Shown here in pieces: positions 1 through 5,014 of a stretch of DNA of 5,442 bases (the stretch's first letter is position 1; the number at the start of each line of letters is the position of its first letter). The notes below the pieces were generated by a model. The model was not told the DNA's origin and searched no databases. It worked only from the letters and a program-made list of their open reading frames with translations. The translations under genes and the position numbers were made by a program. This stretch comes from an uncultured Bacteroidales bacterium (lineage in GTDB: Bacteria; Bacteroidota; Bacteroidia; Bacteroidales; Bacteroidaceae): contig CANBEE010000192.1 in the NCBI GenBank assembly GCA_947367415.1, positions 1-5,442 of the forward strand, read 5' to 3'.

Positions 1-1583
1 GCCATGATCATACGTGCTACCCAGAAGAAGATGATATCCGGACCTGTCACGAGGTCGGCAGTGGGATAGTAGTAGTTGAGTTCAGCATTGTCGGGGTTAT
101 TGATACCGTCGAACAATGAAACGGGCCACAACCAAGAAGAGAACCAGGTATCAAGAGCATCCTCGTCCTGACGGAGCTCGGCAGCGGTGATGTTCTCATA
201 ACCCTCCATCTTCTGAGCCAATGCTACAGCCTCCTCGATGGTCTCAGCTACCACGAACTTCTCCTCTGCACCCTCTGCTGTGGGGAGGAAGAAAGCGGGA
301 ATGCGGTGACCCCACCAGAGCTGACGGCTGATACACCAGTCCTGGATGTTCTCCAGCCAGTTGTTATAGGTGGTCTTATATTTTGTGGGGTAGAACTTCA
401 GTTCGTCGTTCATCACAGGAGGTAAAGCGATGTCTGCAAAGTGCTGCATGCGGAGGAACCACTGCATACAGAGGCGGGGCTCAACGGCCGTGTCGGCATT
501 ACGCTCCGAGTAGCCCACCTTGTTGTCATAGTCCTCTACCTTCTCGAGCAAACCGGCAGCCTCGAGGTCCTTGGCGATGAGTTTGCGCACCTCTACGCGG
601 TCCATGCCTACGTACATGCCAGCCTCGGGGCTCAGTGTACCGTCGGGGTTGAAGATGTCGATGGTCTCCAAGTTGTGCTTCTTGCCGAGCATGTAGTCAT
701 TGGTGTCGTGAGCGGGGGTCACCTTCAAGCAACCTGTACCGAACTCGATGTCTACATAGCGGTCCTCGATGACAGGAATCTCGCGACCTACGAGGGGCAC
801 GATCACCTTCTGCCCCTTGAGCCAAGTGTTCTTGGGGTCTTTGGGGTTGATACACATGGCGGTGTCACCCATGATGGTCTCGGGGCGGGTGGTGGCCACT
901 ACGGCGTAGTAGCCCTTTTCATCTTTGTGTACAATCATGCCCTCGGCGGCTTCTACGTTCTCCAAGCCTACCACATAATATTTCAGATAATACAGCTTGC
1001 TCTTCTCCTCCTTGTAGATTACCTCTTCGTTGGAGAGGGCTGTCTGTGCCTTGGGATCCCAGTTTACCATGCGCAGGCCGCGGTAGATGAGGCCCTTATT
1101 GTAGAGGTCTACGAAAACCTTGATGACACTTGCGCTACGCTTCTCGTCCATGGTGAAGGCCGTGCGGTCCCAGTCGCACGAAGCACCCAGCTTGCGCAAC
1201 TGCTTGAGGATGATACCACCATGTTCGTCGGTCCACTCCCAAGCATGCTTGAGGAACTCCTCACGGGTGAGGTCGCTCTTCTTGATGCCCTGCTCGGCGA
1301 GCTTCTTCACCACCTTGGCTTCAGTAGCGATAGAGGCATGGTCGGTACCCGGCACCCAGCAAGCATTCTTGCCCAGCATACGTGCACGGCGCACGAGAAT
1401 ATCCTGGATGGTATTGTTGAGCATGTGGCCCATGTGGAGCACACCCGTCACGTTGGGTGGGGGAATGACCACTGTATAGGGCTCGCGGCCGTCGGGCTCA
1501 GAGTGGAAGAGTTTGTTGTCCAACCAATATTGATACCATTTACCCTCAACATCCGTGGGGTTGTATTTGCTTGCTAATTCCAT
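1..1583 (-). CDS. valS: Valyl-tRNA synthetase, N-terminal 527 codons (3' end cut by window edge)
   Basis: Class I aminoacyl-tRNA synthetase that charges tRNA-Val with valine in the cytoplasm. The ATG at 1583-1581 begins MELASKYNPTDVEGKWYQYW, a normal ValS N-terminus. Visible landmarks are the HIGH-type ATP-binding motif HMGH at residues 50-53 inside PPPNVTGVLHMGH, then PGTDHASIAT (about 78-87), the editing-domain (CP1) motif TTRPET at 231-236, and past it WCISRQLWWGHRIP and DTWFSSWLWP, which bring the chain back to the catalytic core. The frame is open to the edge, ending ...FFWVARMIMA; the KMSKS loop and anticodon-binding domain lie outside. Bacterial ValS is usually about 870-950 residues, so roughly 60% is present. 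No Shine-Dalgarno sequence precedes the start, as is common in Bacteroidetes. It lies 354 bases downstream of fcl with its own promoter, so it is probably a separate transcription unit. The identification is secure. Confidence 0.97.
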   Translation of the reverse strand, partial: MELASKYNPTDVEGKWYQYWLDNKLFHSEPDGREPYTVVIPPPNVTGVLHMGHMLNNTIQDILVRRARMLGKNACWVPGTDHASIATEAKVVKKLAEQGIKKSDLTREEFLKHAWEWTDEHGGIILKQLRKLGASCDWDRTAFTMDEKRSASVIKVFVDLYNKGLIYRGLRMVNWDPKAQTALSNEEVIYKEEKSKLYYLKYYVVGLENVEAAEGMIVHKDEKGYYAVVATTRPETIMGDTAMCINPKDPKNTWLKGQKVIVPLVGREIPVIEDRYVDIEFGTGCLKVTPAHDTNDYMLGKKHNLETIDIFNPDGTLSPEAGMYVGMDRVEVRKLIAKDLEAAGLLEKVEDYDNKVGYSERNADTAVEPRLCMQWFLRMQHFADIALPPVMNDELKFYPTKYKTTYNNWLENIQDWCISRQLWWGHRIPAFFLPTAEGAEEKFVVAETIEEAVALAQKMEGYENITAAELRQDEDALDTWFSSWLWPVSLFDGINNPDNAELNYYYPTADLVTGPDIIFFWVARMIM

Positions 1584-1623
1584 AGTTTATATGTCGTTTA
1601 TATACAATTATCTAAATTGGCCA

Positions 1624-1654
1624 CAAAGGTACGAATAAACGAGCGAAATACAAA
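1624..1654 (-). promoter_or_regulatory. Predicted valS promoter (Bacteroidetes -33/-7 type)
   Basis: Read on the minus strand, TTTG (1654-1651) is followed after 19 bases by TACCTTTG (1631-1624), which fits the Bacteroidetes consensus TTTG / TAnnTTTG exactly. Transcription would start near 1617, giving a leader of about 34 bases before the valS ATG at 1583. The -33 element lies inside a perfect 6-bp inverted repeat with a 2-base centre, CAAAGT-TT-ACTTTG (1651-1664), which could be chance or a protein-binding site. Confidence 0.7.
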
Positions 1655-1673
1655 GTTTACTTTGATATTTCTC

Positions 1674-1778
1674 AGCGCCGACGCGGTATGTTAGCGTCGG
1701 TTGCGACGAAAGGAACTTAGTTCCTCCGAGGAGTGCAGCTCTGCTGCTTCAAGTACCTTCAAGCAGTGCGCAGCACTG
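1674..1778. repeat. Hairpin-rich intergenic repeat module, copy A (fcl-valS gap)
   Basis: A run of small inverted repeats. AGCGCCGACGCG (1674-1685) and AGCGTCGGTTGCGACGA (1693-1709) form a GC-rich hairpin (core pairing CCGACGC/GCGTCGG) around a 7-base loop. It is followed by AGGAAC-TTA-GTTCCT (1711-1725), GCAGC-TCT-GCTGC (1735-1747) and CAGTGC-GCA-GCACTG (1764-1778). The first two blocks recur unchanged at 4307-4340 with a different loop. The hairpins may act as transcription terminators after fcl, though no strong T-run follows them. No gene is seen here. Confidence 0.75.
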
Positions 1779-1785
1779 ATTAAAG

Positions 1786-1816
1786 TTAGTGCAAACCGAG
1801 CCGCCGCCTAATTTCT
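1786..1816. repeat. Short copy of the gmd-promoter repeat block (hairpin-less)
   Basis: TTAGTGCAAACCGAG (1786-1800) followed directly by CCGCCGCCTAATTTCT (1801-1816) matches the block at 4139-4201 at 14 of 15 and 15 of 16 positions. This copy lacks the 32 bases that separate the two halves there. Its -7-like sequence on the minus strand, TAACTTTA (1788-1781), has lost the final G of TAnnTTTG and no -33 element is seen, so it is probably not an active promoter. The rest of the gap to fcl (1817-1937) holds a weak CTGC-AAA-GCAG hairpin (1819-1829) and nothing else recognised. Confidence 0.65.
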
Positions 1817-1937
1817 GGCTGCAAAGCAGACTAAAGTTACAACAAAAAATCGTAATATGACAGCGTTTCTCGATAATATACGCGGCTATAGGCTTTGCGA
1901 GATACTCTGTGCTGCTCGGTAAAATACAAGCTGATTC

Positions 1938-2879
1938 TTATCGCTCAGCTCTCATCGGGTTGTTGAGGAAGTCGTCATACGAGAGCCTTATGCCCTCTTC
2001 CAACTCGGTGCTGTACTGCCAACCTAAACCTTTGGCTTTCGATACGTCGAGCAGTTTACGCGGAGTGCCATTGGGCTTCGAGGTGTCCCACAGGATTTCG
2101 CCTTCGTATCCTACCACTTTGGCTACCAGTGTTGTAAGATCTTTTATGCTGACCTCCTTGCCAGTACCGGCGTTTACAGTTTCGCTACCGCTGTAGTTGT
2201 TCATCAAGAACACACACAGGTTGGCCAGGTCATCAACGTAAAGAAACTCGCGCAACGGAGTGCCGTCGCCCCAGCAGGTGACGGTGGGGAACCCTGCCTC
2301 CTTGGCTTCGTGGAACCGACGTATGAGGGCCGGAAGCACATGGCTGTGTGTGGGGTGATAGTTGTCGTTGGGACCATACAGATTGGTAGGCATCACGCTG
2401 ATATAGTCTGTGCCATACTGCTTGTTCAGGTATTCGCAATACTTGAGTCCCGAGATTTTGGCCAGTGCGTACGCCTCGTTGGTCGGTTCGAGGGATGAGG
2501 TGAGCAGACAGCTCTCGGGCATAGGCTGTGGCGCCAAGCGTGGATATATGCACGAAGACCCCAAGAACTCCAACTTCTTGCAGCCATTCTTCCATGCAGC
2601 GTGTATGACGTTCATTTCCAGCATCATGTTCTCATACATGAAGTCGGCCAGTGCAGTCTGGTTGGCGATGATACCTCCTACCTTGGCAGCAGCGAGGAAT
2701 ACATAGTCGGGGCGCTCTTTCTCGAAGAACTCCTCCACCTGATCTTGTCGGCAAAGGTCAAGTTCGGCATGAGTGCGTGTGATGATATTGGTGTAGCCTT
2801 GGCGCTGTAGCTCACGTACGATGGCCGAACCCACCATACCGCGATGCCCAGCTACATAAATCTTGCTGTTTCTTTCCAT
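1938..2879 (-). CDS. fcl: GDP-L-fucose synthase (GDP-4-keto-6-deoxy-D-mannose 3,5-epimerase/4-reductase)
   Basis: Short-chain dehydrogenase/reductase (SDR) enzyme that epimerises GDP-4-keto-6-deoxymannose at C3 and C5 and reduces C4 with NADPH, giving GDP-L-fucose in the cytoplasm. The 313 residues match the usual 310-325. The Rossmann fingerprint GHRGMVG is at 11-17. Every catalytic residue of the E. coli enzyme appears shifted by one: S108 and C110 in GSSCIYP, Y137 and K141 in YALAK, and H180. MPTNLYGP (163-170) and the substrate-binding stretch WGDGTPLREF (203-212) are also conserved. The ATG at 2879 opens directly into the first beta strand; no Shine-Dalgarno sequence is evident. It is the second gene after gmd, 103 bases downstream, with a REP-like repeat filling most of the gap. 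No own promoter was found, so it is presumably co-transcribed with gmd. Often also called wcaG. Confidence 0.96.
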   Translation of the reverse strand: MERNSKIYVAGHRGMVGSAIVRELQRQGYTNIITRTHAELDLCRQDQVEEFFEKERPDYVFLAAAKVGGIIANQTALADFMYENMMLEMNVIHAAWKNGCKKLEFLGSSCIYPRLAPQPMPESCLLTSSLEPTNEAYALAKISGLKYCEYLNKQYGTDYISVMPTNLYGPNDNYHPTHSHVLPALIRRFHEAKEAGFPTVTCWGDGTPLREFLYVDDLANLCVFLMNNYSGSETVNAGTGKEVSIKDLTTLVAKVVGYEGEILWDTSKPNGTPRKLLDVSKAKGLGWQYSTELEEGIRLSYDDFLNNPMRAER

Positions 2880-2902
2880 TGCTTATACTGCTTATTACAG
2901 CA

Positions 2903-2974
2903 TGTCATTTTGAGCAACGCGAAAAATCTCGCGCAATACGATGAGGAGATCCGTTCGCTTCGCTCAGGATGACA
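2903..2974. repeat. REP/MITE-like inverted repeat between gmd and fcl
   Basis: Left arm 2903-2930 (TGTCATTTTGAGC...ATCTC) and right arm 2946-2974 (GAGATCC...GCTCAGGATGACA) are imperfect inverted repeats of about 28 bases around a 15-base centre. Roughly 22 positions pair, plus G-U wobbles if transcribed from the plus strand. This sequence type is familiar as a dispersed palindromic element in many bacterial phyla; translated in the wrong frame it gives the tell-tale peptides CHPERSER and RFFALLKMT, as it does here. It occupies 72 of the 103 bases between the two genes. As RNA it would fold into a stem between the cistrons, perhaps affecting mRNA stability or fcl expression (inference). Confidence 0.75.
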
Positions 2975-2982
2975 AGATGTGC

Positions 2983-4110
2983 TTACTTCACTATTCCCTT
3001 CTCCAAATACTCCACCAAGTTGGTGCGTATGCTCTCTCCGGCACGTTCCACGGCAACCTTGGCCATATCGGCATCTACCATTATCTTGACCAGTTCCTCG
3101 AAGGTTGTTTTCTGAGGGTTCCAGCCGAGCTTTTCCTTCGCTTTGGATGGGTCGCCCCAAAGGTTGACAACGTCGGTGGGGCGGAAGAAATCGGCCGACA
3201 CCTCAATCAGAACATCTCCTACGGCTAGCTGCTTATTTACAACCGACAGCTGGGGAGTGATGCTCTTGATGACACCCTTCTCGTCGGCCCCTTCGCCTAC
3301 GAACTCCAGCTCGATGCCCACGTGCTTGAACGCATAGTAGCAGAAGTCGCGCACCGAGTGCTGTATGCCGGTGGCGATGACGAAGTCCTCAGGCTTGTCG
3401 TTCTGCAGCATCAGCCACATGCACTCCACGTAGTCCTTGGCATATCCCCAGTCGCGCAGCGATGACAGGTTGCCCAGATACAGTTTGCTTTGTTTGCCTT
3501 GGGCTATGCGTGCAGCAGCAAGGGTAATCTTGCGTGTGACGAAGGTCTCGCCACGTCGCTCGCTCTCGTGATTGAACAGGATGCCCGAGCAGCAAAACAT
3601 GTTGTATGCCTCGCGGTACTCCTTCACAATCCAGTGTCCGTACAGCTTGGCTACAGCATACGGGCTATAGGGGTGGAAGGGGGTGTCCTCGTTCTGTGGC
3701 ACCTCCTCTACTTTACCATATAGTTCCGAAGTAGATGCCTGGTAGATGTGGCATGTATCGGCCAAGCCGCTGAGACGTACAGCTTCGAGGATGCGCAATA
3801 CACCGGTGGCATCTACATTGGCCGTAAACTCGGGTGAGTCAAAGCTCACCTGCACATGGCTCTGTGCGGCGAGGTTATATATCTCGTCGGGGCGCACCTT
3901 GCTGATAACCCGAATCAGACTCATGGAGTCGCCAAGGTCGGCATAGTGGAGGTGAAACTTCGGCTGCCCCTCAAGGTGTGCTATACGTTCACGATAGTCT
4001 ACCGATGAGCGACGTATGGTACCGTGTACCTCGTAACCTTTGCTCAAAAGGAACTCCGAGAGGAACGAACCGTCCTGACCGGTGATACCGGTAATCAAAG
4101 CTGTTTTCAT
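2983..4110 (-). CDS. gmd: GDP-mannose 4,6-dehydratase
   Basis: NADP-dependent SDR enzyme converting GDP-D-mannose to GDP-4-keto-6-deoxy-D-mannose, the first step to GDP-L-fucose; its product is the substrate of Fcl encoded next door. At 375 residues it is full length (E. coli 373). Visible features are the Rossmann motif GITGQDG (8-14), RRSS (33-36) which contacts the NADP phosphate, NLAAQSHVQVSF (79-90), catalytic T127 and E129 in ASTSELYG, the Y151/K155 pair in YAVAK, FNHESERRGETFVTRK (180-194 region) and RDWGYAKDYV (219-228). The ATG at 4110 is supported by a good Shine-Dalgarno-like AAAGGA at 4123-4118, seven bases upstream, and by the expected N-terminus MKTALITGITGQDGS. It is the promoter-proximal gene of the gmd-fcl unit. 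No glycosyltransferase or capsule genes are seen in the window. Confidence 0.97.
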   Translation of the reverse strand: MKTALITGITGQDGSFLSEFLLSKGYEVHGTIRRSSVDYRERIAHLEGQPKFHLHYADLGDSMSLIRVISKVRPDEIYNLAAQSHVQVSFDSPEFTANVDATGVLRILEAVRLSGLADTCHIYQASTSELYGKVEEVPQNEDTPFHPYSPYAVAKLYGHWIVKEYREAYNMFCCSGILFNHESERRGETFVTRKITLAAARIAQGKQSKLYLGNLSSLRDWGYAKDYVECMWLMLQNDKPEDFVIATGIQHSVRDFCYYAFKHVGIELEFVGEGADEKGVIKSITPQLSVVNKQLAVGDVLIEVSADFFRPTDVVNLWGDPSKAKEKLGWNPQKTTFEELVKIMVDADMAKVAVERAGESIRTNLVEYLEKGIVK

Positions 4111-4117
4111 ATACTTG

Positions 4118-4123
4118 TCCTTT
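4118..4123 (-). promoter_or_regulatory. Ribosome binding site of gmd
   Basis: AAAGGA on the minus strand ends seven bases before the gmd ATG at 4110. It is noteworthy because neither fcl nor valS has a Shine-Dalgarno sequence, and such sites are often absent in Bacteroidetes. It supports the chosen start. Confidence 0.6.
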
Positions 4124-4133
4124 AATTATTTCG

Positions 4134-4164
4134 CAAAATTAGTGCAAGCCGAGAGAAAATGCAA
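4134..4164 (-). promoter_or_regulatory. Predicted proximal gmd-fcl promoter
   Basis: TAATTTTG on the minus strand (4141-4134) fits the Bacteroidetes -7 box TAnnTTTG. A TTG at 4164-4162 lies 20 bases upstream as a partial -33 element. Transcription would start near 4127, leaving a leader of about 17 bases that still includes the AAAGGA ribosome binding site. The -33 element falls within the inverted repeat GCAAGC-TT-GCTTGC, which is missing from the related copy at 1786-1816. Confidence 0.55.
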
Positions 4165-4201
4165 GCTTGCTTGCAATTTTCCGAGGCGCCGCCTAATTTC
4201 T
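4139..4201. repeat. Promoter-associated repeat block, hairpin-containing copy
   Basis: TTAGTGCAAGCCGAG (4139-4153) and GCGCCGCCTAATTTCT (4186-4201) are the two halves of the block also found at 1786-1816. Here they are separated by 32 extra bases (4154-4185) made of a hairpin, core GCAAGC-TT-GCTTGC (4161-4174) extended by AAAAT/AATTTT, followed by a second CCGAG. The hairpin is therefore bracketed by the direct repeat CCGAG (4149-4153 and 4181-4185). Confidence 0.7.
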
Positions 4202-4230
4202 TCATCCCTTTGGCCCGATTAAGTACACGT

Positions 4231-4299
4231 CCTCGATGAAATGGGCGATTTTAAGATGCTCCCTATATGGCGAAAGTTCATAAATCGGTTGGCAATGGC
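4231..4299. repeat. Left arm of a long inverted repeat
   Basis: The reverse complement of 4260-4299 matches 4682-4720 with three substitutions and one missing base, including a perfect 21-base block (4273-4293 against 4688-4708). Farther out, 4232-4242 (CTCGATGAAAT) is perfectly complementary to 4760-4770. The arms enclose about 380 bases of repeat-rich, non-coding DNA. They resemble the terminal inverted repeats of a small non-autonomous element, but no target-site duplication is evident. Confidence 0.7.
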
Positions 4300-4306
4300 A
4301 CAGCGT

Positions 4307-4384
4307 AGCGCCGACGCGAAACGAGCGTCGGTTGCGACGACTGAAGCTTTAGCTTCACAAAGGAGTTTTAAGCTTGCTTGAAAA
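4307..4384. repeat. Hairpin-rich intergenic repeat module, copy B (gmd upstream)
   Basis: AGCGCCGACGCG (4307-4318) and AGCGTCGGTTGCGACGA (4324-4340) are identical to 1674-1685 and 1693-1709, but with a 5-base instead of a 7-base loop. Then come TGAAGCT-TT-AGCTTCA (4342-4357), an AAGGAG linker like the GAGGAG of copy A, and TTTTAAGC-TT-GCTTGAAAA (4366-4384, one bulge). The small hairpins sit at the same places as in copy A but have different sequences. Confidence 0.75.
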
Positions 4385-4389
4385 ATTCC

Positions 4390-4475
4390 AGTACTTCTCC
4401 GCCAGTACTCCAGTACTTAGCCTTAGGTACTCGAGTACTTGGCTATGAGTACTGTAGTACTTGTCCGAAAGTACT
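4390..4475. repeat. Tandem array of AGTACT palindromes, 22-base period
   Basis: AGTACT occurs at 4390, 4404, 4412, 4434, 4448, 4456 and 4470, plus a one-base variant GGTACT at 4426. Start-to-start distances are 14, 8, 14, 8, 14, 8, 14. This makes four 22-base units: AGTACT, an 8-base variable stretch, AGTACT, then 2 bases. The variable stretches are TCTCCGCC, TAGCCTTA, TGGCTATG and TGTCCGAA; all begin with T and have C at position 4. The second and third contain complementary TAGCC and GGCTA, so 4412-4453 can fold into one long imperfect dyad centred on CTCGAG (4430-4435). Confidence 0.85.
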
Positions 4476-4633
4476 GATAGTTACGCCCTTTTCTGTCTTG
4501 AGACTATCGTTTCAGTGTGAGTCGTACTAAAGAAGTTTACAATATAGGGCTTAATATACTGAAAAGGTTGACAATTGTTCTTTCATTCCTATTGGCGATA
4601 ATACTAAAACAGATTCTTAATATCCGTCAAGAA
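4476..4633. other. Non-coding stretch without recognised features
   Basis: A+T-rich sequence between the AGTACT array and the hexamer repeat. A 66-codon GTG-started frame crosses it on the plus strand (4517-4717), but it runs into the hexamer repeat and the inverted-repeat arm and has no recognisable protein character. No promoter, RNA gene or terminator was recognised. Confidence 0.5.
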
Positions 4634-4663
4634 GTTAACGTTAACGTTATCGTTATCGTTATC
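4634..4663. repeat. Hexamer tandem repeat (GTTAAC x2, GTTATC x3)
   Basis: Five consecutive 6-base units: GTTAAC at 4634 and 4640, then GTTATC at 4646, 4652 and 4658, followed by the start of a partial sixth unit (GTT) that runs into the next hairpin. It is a microsatellite that could vary in copy number. It has no coding context. Confidence 0.85.
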
Positions 4664-4666
4664 GTT

Positions 4667-4683
4667 GCAGCGCTCCGCGCTGC
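4667..4683. repeat. GC-rich hairpin next to the right inverted-repeat arm
   Basis: GCAGCGC-TCC-GCGCTGC, a perfect 7-bp stem with a 3-base loop. Its style matches the GCAGC-TCT-GCTGC hairpin at 1735-1747. It abuts the hexamer repeat on one side and the right arm on the other. No T-run follows on either strand that would make it a clear terminator. Confidence 0.7.
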
Positions 4684-4770
4684 CAAAGCCAACCGATTTA
4701 TGAACTTTTGCCTATAGGGAAAAGGGGGGGGATGTGCTTGCTGCATTCAAAAAACACCGATTTCATCGAG
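4682..4770. repeat. Right arm of the long inverted repeat
   Basis: Inverted partner of 4231-4299. The inner part (4682-4720) and the outer part (4743-4770) both match the left arm, but here they are separated by 22 extra bases (4721-4742) that include a run of eight Gs (4724-4731). The stretch 4747-4759 is only about half identical to its counterpart, and 4760-4770 is again perfect. Confidence 0.7.
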
Positions 4771-4772
4771 AA

Positions 4773-4790
4773 ATTGTCAATTGTCAATTG
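4773..4790. repeat. Heptamer tandem repeat ATTGTCA
   Basis: ATTGTCA, ATTGTCA, ATTG in direct succession, just outside the right inverted-repeat arm. A related TTGACAATTG occurs at about 4567-4576 inside the arms. It is short and of unknown role. Confidence 0.6.
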
Positions 4791-4810
4791 CTTCTGCACT
4801 CTGCCAGGCC

Positions 4811-4842
4811 CAAAAATAAAAATCGTTTACACCGCTCCCAAA
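4811..4842 (-). promoter_or_regulatory. Possible distal minus-strand promoter
   Basis: On the minus strand TTTG (4842-4839), a 20-base spacer and TATTTTTG (4818-4811) fit the Bacteroidetes promoter consensus. Transcription from about 4804 would run through the whole repeat island toward gmd, about 700 bases away, with no protein gene in between. It could drive a long leader or a non-coding RNA. The sequence around it is A+T-rich, so a chance match is possible. Confidence 0.4.
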
Positions 4843-4901
4843 CTACAAGTCTGTACCAAATCTGCTACATACATCTACTGCCAGCGGTATGCACATAAAC
4901 C

Positions 4902-4929
4902 ATCAAAGCCTTCTGCAGAAGGCTTTGAT
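4902..4929. terminator. 28-base perfect palindrome, likely terminator of the outer-membrane protein gene
   Basis: AAAGCCTTC-TGCA-GAAGGCTTT, extended on each side by ATC/GAT, is a perfect 12-bp stem with a TGCA loop, 85 bases downstream of the stop codon at 5015. The arrangement is that of a bidirectional Rho-independent terminator, but the T content after the stem is modest on both strands. This makes termination likely rather than certain. It would separate the outer-membrane protein gene from the gmd region. Confidence 0.55.
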
Positions 4930-5014
4930 TAGTTCGTTAGGCTGAATAAATATTTTGTTAAGTACTTTCTTGTTCGCGCTTAGTACAGTTTATATTCTAC
5001 AAAGTGAAATCTTG

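Noticed and set aside
441..1577. Open frame of 378 codons on the plus strand
   Set aside because: It lies wholly antisense to valS, whose motifs are unambiguous. The translation has no recognisable domain and reflects codon bias of the opposite strand.
1584..1623. Riboswitch or T-box leader for valS
   Set aside because: The predicted leader is only about 34 bases, with no T-box motif or other recognisable structure; T-box control of synthetases is not typical of Bacteroidetes.
1764..1778. Hairpin CAGTGC-GCA-GCACTG as a definite fcl terminator
   Set aside because: No T-run follows on the minus strand, and it lies about 160 bases past the fcl stop among other repeat hairpins, so it was kept only as part of the repeat module.
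2852..3160. Open frame of 102 codons on the minus strand containing CHPERSER
   Set aside because: It is an out-of-frame reading of the 3' end of gmd plus the REP-like repeat; peptides of this kind are known artefacts of the repeat.
4390..4475. CRISPR array
   Set aside because: The constant parts are 14 bases at most and the variable parts only 8 bases, far shorter than CRISPR repeats and spacers, and no cas genes are present.
4517..4717. Open frame of 66 codons on the plus strand with a hydrophobic stretch
   Set aside because: It starts with GTG, has no ribosome binding site, and its second half is the hexamer repeat (VNVNVIVIVIV) followed by the inverted-repeat arm.
4708..4932. Open frame of 74 codons on the plus strand
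   Set aside because: It begins within the inverted-repeat arm, runs through the G8 tract and heptamer repeat and ends in the 28-base palindrome. No protein features are seen.
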